Positions 1 through 9,548 of a stretch of DNA of 36,702 nt are shown in pieces. A model generated the notes under the pieces. That model saw nothing but the letters and a program-made list of their open reading frames with translations. It made no database searches and was not told the origin of the DNA. The stretch is from Paenibacillus kobensis NBRC 15729. Its GTDB lineage: Bacteria > Bacillota > Bacilli > Paenibacillales > Paenibacillaceae. Position 1 is the first letter of the stretch. Every line of letters starts with the position of its first letter. A program made the position numbers and the translations under genes. The stretch covers positions 1 to 36,702 of the forward strand of contig NZ_BILZ01000057.1 of NCBI RefSeq assembly GCF_004000825.1, read 5' to 3'.

Positions 1-52
1 GAATCTTTTTTATTTCTTTTGTTTCGTCCGCTTCGTCAGCGGCGACTTTTAT

Positions 53-82
53 AATTTATCACATCTGCCTATTCGATTGCAA
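53..82 (-). promoter_or_regulatory. rRNA-type promoter P2
   Basis: The -35 box TTGCAA (77-82) and -10 box TAAATT (53-58) have the same 18-nt spacer and identical -10 as the promoter at 149-178. An A/T-rich tract lies just upstream, and a CCGCT...AGCGG hairpin follows at about 28-42. The shared layout suggests a duplicated strong promoter feeding one transcript that leaves the window on the left. In B. subtilis the ygxA gene also neighbours an rRNA operon, which supports the reading. Confidence 0.6.
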
Positions 83-148
83 GCATTTTTTTAAAATCTT
101 TTTGCTTGTTTTTCTTCGAAGCAGCCCGCTTCAAAAGCGGCGAGATCT

Positions 149-178
149 AATTTAACACGACCCGCCTATAGCAGTCAA
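149..178 (-). promoter_or_regulatory. rRNA-type promoter P1
   Basis: A -35 box TTGACT (173-178) and a -10 box TAAATT (149-154) are separated by 18 nt on the minus strand. The DNA upstream of the -35 is A/T-rich, like an UP element, and a CCGCTT...AAGCGG hairpin follows the -10. The same arrangement recurs about 95 bp downstream. Tandem promoters of this kind usually precede 16S rRNA genes in Bacillales. The rRNA gene itself would lie beyond the left edge, so that assignment is inferred. Confidence 0.6.
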
Positions 179-235
179 TAGCCTTATCTAAATTCATTTG
201 GTTTTGTTATAAATCAGCTTTTGAATGCTATAGGC
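164..235. repeat. 10-bp inverted repeat around the P1 upstream region
   Basis: GCCTATAGCA (164-173) and its exact reverse complement TGCTATAGGC (226-235) flank 52 bp of A/T-rich DNA. One arm sits just inside the spacer of the rRNA-type promoter P1 and the other just downstream of the giant gene's stop codon. It has no U tract, so it is not a normal terminator. It could bring the UP region into a loop or bind a regulator; the role is unknown. Confidence 0.5.
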
Positions 236-256
236 TTATTCGGTCATGTTATCGTT

Positions 257-3200
257 CTACTGTCTTCGGTGCACCTCTACAGTCTCTTGAATAGGACCGA
301 TAATGCGGAATGGCACCTTCGTCGATTTCGTCACTCCGTTATCATATACCGCGATAAACTGCAGATCGTACTTCCCGCGAGACAAGCCGCTCTTCAGCGA
401 TGACCACCTAGAATCAATTACTTCTGCTTCAAAACGGTCGAGTGAACCAGATTGGTTCATTCGCCACTCCATCGTTAAATCGGTACCGTCCAACCCGTCA
501 GCAATCAGCTTAACTTTTACCGAGCGTACCCTAGCTCCCATGGTTGTTCTTACATTAGTGAGCATGACTTCCCCCGCATAAAAGTCTTTCGGATTATTCC
601 TTGTCTCATGGCCTTCTTGGTCATGGATTTGCTTCCAATCGTCCGTATGGCGAATGTCCGCTTCAATCGTTAATGGAGTCACCGTGATGTCTTTCGTTAC
701 GCTTGCTGTCGCCCGGCCATCCGAAACCTCCAGCCTCACGCGATAAACACCTGGCATTACATTAGAGATTACGGGCTCACTATTATAAGTAAGAGTTTGA
801 AGCGAAGGGGTCACTATCGTCCAATGCGTTGTCAGAACATCTCCATCCGGATCAGCCGACCGATCGATTAGCTTCAGCGTGTCTCCTTCCCATACCGGCT
901 TAGGCGTCCAGTCAAAATCGGCAGCAGGCGGCTGGTTCGTCTCGATATAGAAAAATTTCGGTTCGCTCCAATCGCTCCAGTCGAATCCGTCATGAACACG
1001 TATAACAACGTACATCTTCACATTCTCGGGCAAATCCTCCGGTGCAGTGAATGCCAGTTCTCCGTTCGGACTCGCCATCGCATTCGAATCCGCTTGCAGC
1101 ACACCACCGTACCTATAAACCCGAACCTGGTATTGCCGTTCCAAATCACCATCAGCATCATCATATGTCCATTTAAATGTAGGACGAAGCGTATCAAACT
1201 TAGTCGGTATCGTTTGATCCGAGCTGTCCGGTGTCTTCACTTTAGCAACAGGAAGCCGGTTATGGATCGTTACTTGTAATTCTGCTTGTGCCGATACACC
1301 GAGCGAGTCTTCTACCGTTTGCCGTATTTTGAACATACCCAGAGTAGTAAAGGTCTTCGACCAATTCGTACGTGACGTACTTTGCAATGATTCAGGCGAA
1401 TTCGCCGTAAGATTCTTCAAATAGTACTCATGCGGCAGATTCTCTCGTGCTCCGTCTTCGAAGTCATAGGCCGTCGATTCAAATACGATCGGAACTCCTC
1501 TGAACGTGTTAATATGTGAGCTCGTAAAGCCCGCCACCGGGGGACTATTCGAAACAGCTGTCTTAGACACATCCAGCGTTATCGTATACCAATCGCTCCA
1601 TGCATCGTATTCGTCGCGTACCATCAACCCGATTTCATATTTCCCCTTCTCCTGAGGCGCAACAAGCTTCTCATTGACCATTCTTCCGCTTGGCGTAATG
1701 TAGTAGAACTTCTTCTCAAGCACCCCCTTCGTTTTGCGGTAATCGATGCCCGTTACCTCTTGTGAAATATTCCCGCGGCTCAAATAACGATCTGGATCAT
1801 AACTTGCATCTGACCAGATGAGCGTACCGTCTGCATTGACGAATATTTCATATTTGGCAATAGGGCGCCGATGCACGATTATTGACGAGACAGCTGTATT
1901 AGACTTCGCCTGATAGCTCGCAAACATCGGATCCGGGTACGCATGAACCGGCTGGTACGGATCATCTGTTACGCTATAGCTGACTTCATATACCCCAACT
2001 TTATCGAATGTCGTCCTCGGTATTGTAAATGTCTTTCCTTCCAGCTCAGATGGCCCTGATAGTCCATCGTTAGCATCTAAAAACTTATCATTTGTCTTCG
2101 TATACGTCCATTTGGTCAAATTGGGAATGAGCGGATCGTTCTCCGTATCCATATTCGTAATGACATAATTGACCGGCTCTTGAACAATCGCAGTATTAGG
2201 TGTCACCGATTTATTAATAATAATCTCCGTGAGTTCCATGTCTTTCAGCACCGATAGCTCGATATTCCCGTATGGCCCGAACATCCCCGTTGTAAAAGTG
2301 GCGTCGGCAGCATCAATCAACGGTGCGCCGTTGACGTACACTTTGATCGACTCACCGATCGCTTTCACGATGAATGAAGAATACACGTTTCGCTGCATGC
2401 TGTATGCTGCTTGCTTAATCACACTGCGAACTCCGCTGTCGATTTTGACCAGACGTACGCTGCCATTGGATGCCTCAACGCGATACATGTTATTCGCATC
2501 CTTCATTCGGAAAGAAACGCCAGATGAGACGTCTGATTTAACAGCCGAATTGAGTGTGTATTTCATTTTGAAGCTGAACGTAAAGTCTGGCACTCGCGGA
2601 AGCGCATCACTGTAAAACTGGCCGTATGCATCCTCCGTCCGGTCCTGCGGGATTGAAGTGATAAGCATAACCGGATCAGATCCATCTGACAGCAACAGCT
2701 GCCCATCTTGTTGAGGCGCTATTGAATTAAATAATGTGCTGCTGCGATAAATGGTGGAGACAGCCCCATTGTTAAGATCCGCCACACGTACCGAATGGTC
2801 ACGGTTGGTTCCAACGTAATTCGTAACAAAGTACCAGTAGCCGTTTGTAGTCAAAATGTTGTTCTCGTTATTAGGCGTAATGTTTCCACTGCCTAGCGCT
2901 GTCGACCACGCAACAGATAGATCATGGAAACGATACGCGATGAGGTTGCTGCCGCTTAGAACAATCATCTTATCTTGGTAGGAACCGATCATTTGACTCT
3001 TGCCATCCGTTAAAGTCAACGACTTCATCGCGTTGCCGCTAGCGTCCCTAACCACGACTATTGCGTTCATGATATCCCCCGCAGCCCTCTTACGATAAAC
3101 ATAGGCGATGTTCCCGTCCGGATCGCTAGCAATGACTCCTCCTGGCGAATACCCTTCACTAACCGTTATAAAATCCGTCATCACATATAAGTAGTCATCT

Positions 3201-6200
3201 GCAACGGTATACACGCGTTGACCGGTTATCCCGTCCAATTTGGTCAGTGACACATTGTTGAAAGTGACGGACCTGCCTGGCTCTGGCCGTGAGCTCCAAG
3301 TCGAGAAGGATTCGTAGTAGAAATTCCCCTTCGCATCATAGCCTAACGGGTGAGATATAGGTGTAATCGGAACCTCATTCCCGTTCCTCACTGAGAAAGC
3401 GCCTGGCGGCAAATCATCGGCCAACTCAACCGTAGTGCTCGCCCGATAAGGCGAATCATAGGTGTAGTTAACGAGCTGATCCTGCTGGTATTGGTCGGCT
3501 GCCGGGAAATTTCGCATCGTAAAAATCGATTTTAAGTCCGTATTAAACTTAAACGGCTTTACTGAATAGAATTGATTTACTGTCCCGCCATCTTGCGAGA
3601 GCCAACTCGCATCTCCCGCCGATGACCACCAGCGCGTAGATAAAGCCGGAGCAGACTTCTCTGCAGGCAATCCTTGCGCAAGCTGGCTGAACGTGTAGAG
3701 ATAGTCCATTTTGTCATCCATCATATAAAGGATCTGCTGCTGCGAATCTACTCTCACATCTGAAACAGCTTCATGAGATCGAAGCAGTAGATCTCCTTTA
3801 TAGACATCGACGACGTAACCTTGCGTATACCGATTAGAAGGTCCATATACGTACGGGCGTATGACTATTGCGTAGTCATCGTACAATGGAGTCTTCGTCT
3901 GACCCGGAGGTGATTCAGTAACAGCTGCTGCAGAAGGACCTTTCCACTCCGCCTTCGATTTCAGGCCGTTAACCGGAGCAAGCAGTCCGTTATCGGCCGG
4001 ATTGATCATCCAGCCTTTGCTTCCGGCAGTCGTCTTCCACGCTGGACCGAACAACGTTGCGGCATCCAGCTTGTAGGTCTTGCCATATAGAGGAGGTGAA
4101 GTGTTGTCGCCTTTCATTTCGAACGAGACGAATGGACTGTCATTGATGACATCAATGATGATCGATGCACAAGCGCTTTTGCCCCAGTCCTCCGTTCCGC
4201 ATGCTTCCAGCTTCCGCTTGCCGACTGTCGCATACGTCCGAGCTACGGTCTTTTGTGCGTTCATCGATAACGTGACCGGGGTCTCGTCTGCGTAGCTGCC
4301 ATCATTGTCGGAATCGTACCATTCCTTGACCGTTTCACTCACGATCTTGTCGCCGTCCGGACTAGTGATGCTTATGGTATACGGGTTGCTCGTCTTTCGG
4401 ACCGATGTCGTCATCCCGCCGATCTTCACATCAGGCGGCAGATCCGGCTTAACTAGCAAGTTATACACGGCCGGAGTTAACGATTTGTAGCGAAGCGAAT
4501 CGTACACATCGAGCTCGATTCTCTCACTGCCCGGCGTGGTGTACACCGTTTTTTTATTTTTCCACTCGTCCCGGTTGTGATCGATTGTTCGTTGTGCAGG
4601 GCTGTAGCTTCTATCGGAGGTCAACGGTACGCTTAATGGCCGTCCCTCAATAGCAAAATCCGGTCCGTCTATCACAGCGACCGGGTTGTGAGGAACGACA
4701 TTAATCATAATGGTGACGGAACCCGTCGCTCCCCACTGATCATGTACGTAAGCCTTAACCGTGTGATAGCCAAGCGCAGTCATTGGAATGTCGGACCAAT
4801 CGATGCCGTACGGCGTACCGATAGCCGGAATGCTTCTTATAAAAGCGTCGCCGGCGGCGAAATCATATCCATCGAAGATCACTTGATCTCGGTCCGGATC
4901 TGCCGCATCCCATACTTTGAGATCGAGCCTGCTTCCTTCAACAACTTCTCTGACAATGGTTCTGCTCGAATCTCCAGGCCGTACAAAACCGCCCTTAATC
5001 GTTGGCGGATTGTTGTTATTCGGGCTAGTGACGGCGAGCGTCTTAGGTCCAATCCAACTGCTTGTCCCGCAGTCCGTAATGATTTTCATATAGATCGCGT
5101 GACTGCCGGCACCAATTAACCAAGGGTAGGAAGAGGATGTATATACGCTGTCTGTTGTCATACCGTTAACAACCGATGATTCCCACGACGCGCCGTCGCG
5201 CTCGATTTTGTAGTAATGACCTCGATAAACGCAGCCATTCAGTTCAAAATCGCGCGGATGGAATTTGAAGCCTCCTCCGTAACTGATTGTGTCAGGCAGA
5301 ACGTCAAAATCACCTGTAAAATTGGCCGTCCCTTGATAAAAGAACGTAATAAAAACTTCCGGTGACGCTGCATTTACACTGACATACGCACTATTCGAGC
5401 TACTGGCAGGCGTGTCCGTATAAGCTGTAAACCCTACGCTATTCCCAAGAACCGTTCCATAGCTTGAATCCGCATACTCCGTTCTCGTACTCGGCAGCGT
5501 AGTGATTGGAATCGTCTTTTCCCCCACTTTCTTATAAGAGCCAGCAGCTCCTGTCTTCGCCATATGACGCACGTGCACTTTACCTGCACTCACTACGTCG
5601 TAGACATAATAGAGGTAAAGGGTCTTGAATGATGCCGGGTTGTAAGTTGCAATTGGCGGGTACTCGGCAGGCGCCGGCGTCGGATTGGCAAAGTCGTTAG
5701 GAGGGTCACCCGTTGTTGTTTTCACGTAACCTGCGTATTTGTAGTTAGCTGGAGGCGGCGTTGAATCGGAGCGGAATGGTTGATTCGCGATCAACTCCTC
5801 ATCCCGGTCCGTTAATCCAGGTATAGGATTACCATTACGGTCCAGATGTCGGATATGAGCAATCCCGTTATCGGTTTTTACTTTATAGTAGAGATTGACG
5901 TGGTAAATGTCATATGCACCGTTATAGGTTACGTCCGGTGGAGTTCCAGATGAGATTGTACCTCCGCTTGGCGGACCTTCTGTTGACTTCTTATAACCGA
6001 CATATTCGTACTTGGAGTTCGTCGCGGGAGTAAGCGCAAGGGAGCCCCCTTGGCTAACATTGAAGGATTGATTCGGGAAATCGGCATCAATGTTTGTCCC
6101 GTCCGTTAAGTAGTGATGGACGACCTCTCTGCCGTCTAGTTGGATTTCGAAGAGAACGGGAATGTAGTAACGGTAGATCAACGCATCGTCTGTGCATTTG

Positions 6201-6754
6201 GGGCAGTAGTCCGTTCCTTCATTCTTGTATTGCTTTCGAACATTATATGTATCCCTTGATTCTAATAACGCAGAAACATTTGCATAAAATGAAACAGTTG
6301 AGGTACCGACACCACTAATATTTGTGGTTTGATAATTCGTAATGCTTGAACTAACAAATGATTCATATGCTTCCCACGGCTCTGTACCCGTACGGGAATC
6401 AAAGAATATATCACTATGTGAAATTGGATTGAAAGGCTTCACAGTCACACTTCGAACTCTTCGATCCGGAAAATTAAAGGTATACTGATGATTTACATCT
6501 TCAGTTGATGCCGAATAACTTCCTACTTCAGGATGCGGCTTGGTCAAATCCCATGTCCCGTCATTTTTACTCATGATCTCGTAGTACATAAATCCAACAG
6601 CCACATAACGAGACTGCCCTTCCACGACCCGGTTAATCGTTGTTACACTTGCGTTATCTCCAAGCGCTGCTTCTGCAACATTGGATACAAAAAAAGCGGG
6701 TATAAGACCCGCCAAAATGGTGAAGGTAAGAACAAGACTATTAAACTTCTTCAT
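257..6754 (-). CDS. Giant secreted multidomain surface protein (2165 aa)
   Basis: A signal peptide of about 29 residues ends in an AEA|A cleavage site, so the protein is exported. Residues about 205-474 hold three similar beta-rich repeats resembling MucBP-type modules. Ig/PKD-like segments follow (about 580-880), then a long region resembling a beta-propeller (about 900-1400), a LamG/concanavalin-like domain (about 1405-1560), and several PKD-like domains rich in DPDGD-type loops to about 2060. No LPXTG motif, SLH domain or C-terminal membrane anchor is visible. It contains only six cysteines, in three close pairs (184/187, 508/562, 852/862). The ATG is preceded by AAGGTG at 7 nt. It lies 11 bp downstream of the stalk-domain gene, so the two are probably co-transcribed. 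An adhesive or matrix role is inferred from the domains; the exact function is unknown. Confidence 0.85.
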   Translation of the reverse strand: MKKFNSLVLTFTILAGLIPAFFVSNVAEAALGDNASVTTINRVVEGQSRYVAVGFMYYEIMSKNDGTWDLTKPHPEVGSYSASTEDVNHQYTFNFPDRRVRSVTVKPFNPISHSDIFFDSRTGTEPWEAYESFVSSSITNYQTTNISGVGTSTVSFYANVSALLESRDTYNVRKQYKNEGTDYCPKCTDDALIYRYYIPVLFEIQLDGREVVHHYLTDGTNIDADFPNQSFNVSQGGSLALTPATNSKYEYVGYKKSTEGPPSGGTISSGTPPDVTYNGAYDIYHVNLYYKVKTDNGIAHIRHLDRNGNPIPGLTDRDEELIANQPFRSDSTPPPANYKYAGYVKTTTGDPPNDFANPTPAPAEYPPIATYNPASFKTLYLYYVYDVVSAGKVHVRHMAKTGAAGSYKKVGEKTIPITTLPSTRTEYADSSYGTVLGNSVGFTAYTDTPASSSNSAYVSVNAASPEVFITFFYQGTANFTGDFDVLPDTISYGGGFKFHPRDFELNGCVYRGHYYKIERDGASWESSVVNGMTTDSVYTSSSYPWLIGAGSHAIYMKIITDCGTSSWIGPKTLAVTSPNNNNPPTIKGGFVRPGDSSRTIVREVVEGSRLDLKVWDAADPDRDQVIFDGYDFAAGDAFIRSIPAIGTPYGIDWSDIPMTALGYHTVKAYVHDQWGATGSVTIMINVVPHNPVAVIDGPDFAIEGRPLSVPLTSDRSYSPAQRTIDHNRDEWKNKKTVYTTPGSERIELDVYDSLRYKSLTPAVYNLLVKPDLPPDVKIGGMTTSVRKTSNPYTISITSPDGDKIVSETVKEWYDSDNDGSYADETPVTLSMNAQKTVARTYATVGKRKLEACGTEDWGKSACASIIIDVINDSPFVSFEMKGDNTSPPLYGKTYKLDAATLFGPAWKTTAGSKGWMINPADNGLLAPVNGLKSKAEWKGPSAAAVTESPPGQTKTPLYDDYAIVIRPYVYGPSNRYTQGYVVDVYKGDLLLRSHEAVSDVRVDSQQQILYMMDDKMDYLYTFSQLAQGLPAEKSAPALSTRWWSSAGDASWLSQDGGTVNQFYSVKPFKFNTDLKSIFTMRNFPAADQYQQDQLVNYTYDSPYRASTTVELADDLPPGAFSVRNGNEVPITPISHPLGYDAKGNFYYESFSTWSSRPEPGRSVTFNNVSLTKLDGITGQRVYTVADDYLYVMTDFITVSEGYSPGGVIASDPDGNIAYVYRKRAAGDIMNAIVVVRDASGNAMKSLTLTDGKSQMIGSYQDKMIVLSGSNLIAYRFHDLSVAWSTALGSGNITPNNENNILTTNGYWYFVTNYVGTNRDHSVRVADLNNGAVSTIYRSSTLFNSIAPQQDGQLLLSDGSDPVMLITSIPQDRTEDAYGQFYSDALPRVPDFTFSFKMKYTLNSAVKSDVSSGVSFRMKDANNMYRVEASNGSVRLVKIDSGVRSVIKQAAYSMQRNVYSSFIVKAIGESIKVYVNGAPLIDAADATFTTGMFGPYGNIELSVLKDMELTEIIINKSVTPNTAIVQEPVNYVITNMDTENDPLIPNLTKWTYTKTNDKFLDANDGLSGPSELEGKTFTIPRTTFDKVGVYEVSYSVTDDPYQPVHAYPDPMFASYQAKSNTAVSSIIVHRRPIAKYEIFVNADGTLIWSDASYDPDRYLSRGNISQEVTGIDYRKTKGVLEKKFYYITPSGRMVNEKLVAPQEKGKYEIGLMVRDEYDAWSDWYTITLDVSKTAVSNSPPVAGFTSSHINTFRGVPIVFESTAYDFEDGARENLPHEYYLKNLTANSPESLQSTSRTNWSKTFTTLGMFKIRQTVEDSLGVSAQAELQVTIHNRLPVAKVKTPDSSDQTIPTKFDTLRPTFKWTYDDADGDLERQYQVRVYRYGGVLQADSNAMASPNGELAFTAPEDLPENVKMYVVIRVHDGFDWSDWSEPKFFYIETNQPPAADFDWTPKPVWEGDTLKLIDRSADPDGDVLTTHWTIVTPSLQTLTYNSEPVISNVMPGVYRVRLEVSDGRATASVTKDITVTPLTIEADIRHTDDWKQIHDQEGHETRNNPKDFYAGEVMLTNVRTTMGARVRSVKVKLIADGLDGTDLTMEWRMNQSGSLDRFEAEVIDSRWSSLKSGLSRGKYDLQFIAVYDNGVTKSTKVPFRIIGPIQETVEVHRRQ

Positions 6755-6765
6755 AGTGAATCACC

Positions 6766-7719
6766 TTATTTATATGGATTTTTGACTAAAATCGGATAGG
6801 CTTTGGTATCTATCGAATCCCTTATTCCAATGTAATCAACATTGCTTAGCTTGAAGTTTATATAGTTCATATCGCCAAAGTTATCTTTGTCAGAAATATC
6901 GGTTTCCCCATAATAATGAATTCGAAATCCCCCAATTACTTCCCTAACTCCTGCAAGTTCTGTACGACTGCGATATTTTTTATCATTCGAGAGAAAAAAG
7001 AAACCAGTTCCCATTGAGCCTGTCTGTGTCGTAGATGAACGAATGTATGTACTTCCACCAACGCTCTTAATTAAATCCCATCGGTAATAATAGGACTCAT
7101 GCAATAAGAAAGGAAAATCTTTTTCTTCTACCACATATGCTTTCATAGCCTTGATACCTGTCCAGTACGGATCCAGATACCCTTCCACTCCCTTGTAATA
7201 AGGCAAAAACGGCTTAATATCGACGAGCTCCGCGACGTCCTCCAGCTTCGGAATGTCCTTGCTTCCAATCCACACGAATTGATTCACGCTGTCCCATTCT
7301 ACCTTCTCGCCAAACGCTTCGCTGACGAACCGGAGCGGCACGTAAGTCCTTCCGTTCACTGCATTGGCAGCCGCATTAAGCGTGATCGTCTGGCCATTCA
7401 CCGTTGCGATCTTAGCACCGATTGTCAGTTTAATCGTTCGATCACCATTGATGATCGTAATATCTTTGCCGTTAAGGGAGAGCGCTCCCCCTAAATTGTC
7501 GGACACTACACGCACTGGCACTAATACGGAGCCATTGTCGTTCACCGGACGCGCGTCAGTGAACTGAATTTTGCGTGCGTTGATCAACACTTCGATTGGA
7601 AGCGGTGTGTGAATCAGCTTCGAAATGCTGTAAGGGCCATCGGCAGCTTGTGTGCCAGCAGCAACAGTGCCAAGCATCATAGTTAGCATTGCAATTATAA
7701 TAATTACTTTTTTCTTCAC
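6766..7719 (-). CDS. Secreted copper-amine-oxidase stalk-domain protein
   Basis: This 317-residue protein starts with a signal peptide (cleavage near TQA-AD, about residue 25). Residues about 45-150 match the copper amine oxidase N-terminal 'stalk' fold, with the typical VLVPVRVVSDNLG and TYVPLRFVSEAFG repeats. These domains are very common in Paenibacillaceae wall-associated proteins and carry no oxidase activity by themselves. The C-terminal half (about 155-317) matches nothing I recognise. The start is GTG with GAGAGG upstream. It is the first gene of a two-gene unit with the giant surface protein, suggesting a shared role at the cell surface, which is an inference. Confidence 0.85.
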   Translation of the reverse strand: MKKKVIIIIAMLTMMLGTVAAGTQAADGPYSISKLIHTPLPIEVLINARKIQFTDARPVNDNGSVLVPVRVVSDNLGGALSLNGKDITIINGDRTIKLTIGAKIATVNGQTITLNAAANAVNGRTYVPLRFVSEAFGEKVEWDSVNQFVWIGSKDIPKLEDVAELVDIKPFLPYYKGVEGYLDPYWTGIKAMKAYVVEEKDFPFLLHESYYYRWDLIKSVGGSTYIRSSTTQTGSMGTGFFFLSNDKKYRSRTELAGVREVIGGFRIHYYGETDISDKDNFGDMNYINFKLSNVDYIGIRDSIDTKAYPILVKNPYK

Positions 7720-7770
7720 GGGTCATCAACCTCTCTTCATAATTTCCATCAACAATTCCTAATTATTGAC

Positions 7771-7779
7771 ATTCTATCA
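7771..7779 (-). promoter_or_regulatory. Extended -10 promoter for the stalk/giant protein unit
   Basis: The minus strand reads TGATAGAAT, an extended -10 (TGnTAnAAT), about 50 nt upstream of the GTG at 7719. No good -35 box is apparent, which is tolerated for extended -10 promoters. The rest of the 7720-7976 gap holds a terminator and no gene. Confidence 0.4.
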
Positions 7780-7861
7780 CTCCATTCCTAATCTGCGTAC
7801 ATTTTTTTACAACGTAGAACATCACAAATCACATCACAATGACAACCAACTTGCACGCAAC

Positions 7862-7916
7862 AAAAAAAGCACCCGCCCGCATCGAAGGCAAATAGCCATC
7901 GAAGCGGACAGGTGCT
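7862..7916 (-). terminator. Intrinsic terminator after ygxA-like gene
   Basis: On the minus strand a long hairpin with outer stem AGCACC/GGGTGCT and inner CGATG/CGATG-region pairing is followed directly by seven U residues. It ends the ygxA-like transcript about 60 nt after its stop codon. Confidence 0.8.
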
Positions 7917-7976
7917 TCCTGTCCGTACAATTCTTACATTTGTCCTTATTATAGGACCAAATTTGCCAAAAATCAA

Positions 7977-8882
7977 CTATCCTGCGTTCGTACGATCCGA
8001 ATCCGCTGACGAAATCACGGTGTAGCGGAGCTCAAGCGCTTCCGGATCGCCAGTTTCGGAAATGAAGGCGACCTCGCGGACGAACGAGCGGTTGACCAGC
8101 TTCTGCAGCATGAGTGACAGGTCTACGTGCAGATGAGCGAATACCGGATGATTCTGAAGCTCCATAATGCTCCACGGTTCCGGACGGCTTGCAAGCGTGC
8201 GGAGCAGCAGCGAACAGCACGCTTTCATTTTGCTCATGACGGTGAATTCGCATGCCAGCATAACGAGCTGCACGCGCTGTTCAAGCGTCTCGGAGCTTGC
8301 CGTCAACTCCTCGTACAGCTTGTAAATGCCAGGATGAACCCGGCGAAGCTGGCGCCACACTGTCAGCTCGGGATGCTGTCCTTCTTCAATCAGCGCAATG
8401 TGCGCCCAATGATGCAGCCCTGCCAAAATATTCGAATAGGCGTCGAGCAGATTTCCATCCTGCATATCCTGCTTCGCCTGAAGGTAAGTGCGGATATACG
8501 CGGCAAATTCGACAAGACGTTTCTGTTCCCGGAACAGATCCGGAAATACCATTAAAGAGTTACGAATATTCATCAAATAGTCGTCGCGGTCAATGAGCAA
8601 CTGCCCCCGCTCCAGCCACTGTATAATGCTTCGGTTCTCTCCGCCATAAATCCAGCGGTTAAGCATTTCCTTATCAACCGTGCGCACAAGCACGCGTTCG
8701 CCGTCGATTCGCAAATGCTCTGTTCGGCCCGCAAGCTCCGACCGTTCCGATACGATCAGCAGCAGCAGATCATGTCCGTCGATAAGAGGATTATAAGGGA
8801 CCGGATTCTCAATCGCCGCCAAGCTGATCAGACCACTGTCATTCTTATAACTTTCGACAAAATGCTGTTTTATATGTTCCAT
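7977..8882 (-). CDS. ygxA: Nucleotidyltransferase-like protein, YgxA family
   Basis: The 301-residue cytosolic protein resembles B. subtilis YgxA (about 294 aa), a family with a nucleotidyltransferase-like N-terminal domain and an alpha-helical, winged-helix-like C-terminal part. The N-terminal region (residues 1-120) contains alternating strands around LLLLIVSER. No membrane segments or signal peptide are seen. The biochemical role of the family is not established. ATG is preceded by GGAGG. In B. subtilis ygxA lies with perR and ygzB next to an rRNA operon, and the same group is found here, which supports the assignment more than any single motif. Confidence 0.75.
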   Translation of the reverse strand: MEHIKQHFVESYKNDSGLISLAAIENPVPYNPLIDGHDLLLLIVSERSELAGRTEHLRIDGERVLVRTVDKEMLNRWIYGGENRSIIQWLERGQLLIDRDDYLMNIRNSLMVFPDLFREQKRLVEFAAYIRTYLQAKQDMQDGNLLDAYSNILAGLHHWAHIALIEEGQHPELTVWRQLRRVHPGIYKLYEELTASSETLEQRVQLVMLACEFTVMSKMKACCSLLLRTLASRPEPWSIMELQNHPVFAHLHVDLSLMLQKLVNRSFVREVAFISETGDPEALELRYTVISSADSDRTNAG

Positions 8883-9027
8883 GAGGCCTCCATATAGCTT
8901 AACCGAGAGGTTTCGGCTATAATATTAGTCTACAGCATACTAGTTCGACAACCGTCCGGCTGATTCCTGCTAAGATATGCGAATCATCTCCGGCATTTTT
9001 CGACAATAACTGGAGGGAGCTTCCACC

Positions 9028-9432
9028 GTGTTCTTTAAAACAGCTAAAATCAACGAATTTCGACTTTGGGGCTTATTATTTATGCTCGGCGGTATGGGCA
9101 TGATGATCTTCGGTACGGCCGGTATCGTATTCTTCAACAACACAGCCGGACGAATATTCGCCGGAGCATTCATGGTGCTCGGTTCGATTCTGATGCTTGT
9201 CAGCGTCGGCATCTACTTCTGGGCAGGCATGATGTCTACCAGCGTTAAGACGATTCAATGTCCGGAATGCAGCAAGCACACGAAGATGATTGGCCGAGTC
9301 GACCGCTGCATGCATTGCAAAACGAAAATGACGGTTGATCCGTCGATCGCAACCGATCTGAACGACGAGACGTTCGAGCCTGCTGCCGGAAAGCAAGACA
9401 CGGTTACAGCATCGGCGCCTCCGCAAGCCTAA
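9028..9432 (+). CDS. ygzB: YgzB/DUF2614-family membrane protein with zinc ribbon
   Basis: This is the only supported plus-strand gene. The 134-residue product has two transmembrane helices (about 14-36 and 45-68) followed by a cytosolic-type zinc ribbon with two CxxC pairs (C78/C81 and C94/C97) and a polar tail. That layout matches the YgzB (DUF2614) family, whose function is unknown. The GTG start is preceded by GGAGGG at 10 nt. It sits between ygxA- and perR-like genes as in B. subtilis, but here it runs divergently from ygxA and convergently with the GH18 gene, so the ancestral order has been rearranged. Confidence 0.85.
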   Translation: MFFKTAKINEFRLWGLLFMLGGMGMMIFGTAGIVFFNNTAGRIFAGAFMVLGSILMLVSVGIYFWAGMMSTSVKTIQCPECSKHTKMIGRVDRCMHCKTKMTVDPSIATDLNDETFEPAAGKQDTVTASAPPQA

Positions 9433-9466
9433 GCTCCTAAGCAGCTTCATCGTTTGACGCATACAT

Positions 9467-9516
9467 AAAAATCCCCTTGCACCGTATGCCTCTTGGCACC
9501 GTACAAGGGGATTTTT
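9467..9516. terminator. Bidirectional terminator between ygzB and GH18 gene
   Basis: AAAAATCCCCTTG (from 9467) pairs with CAAGGGGATTTTT (to 9516), and an inner stem-forming loop also carries CACCGTA/GGCACCGTA copies. A run of T follows in either direction, so it can stop both convergent transcripts. Confidence 0.85.
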
Positions 9517-9548
9517 GCATCTATACAATGAATAGATATGATGGCTTC

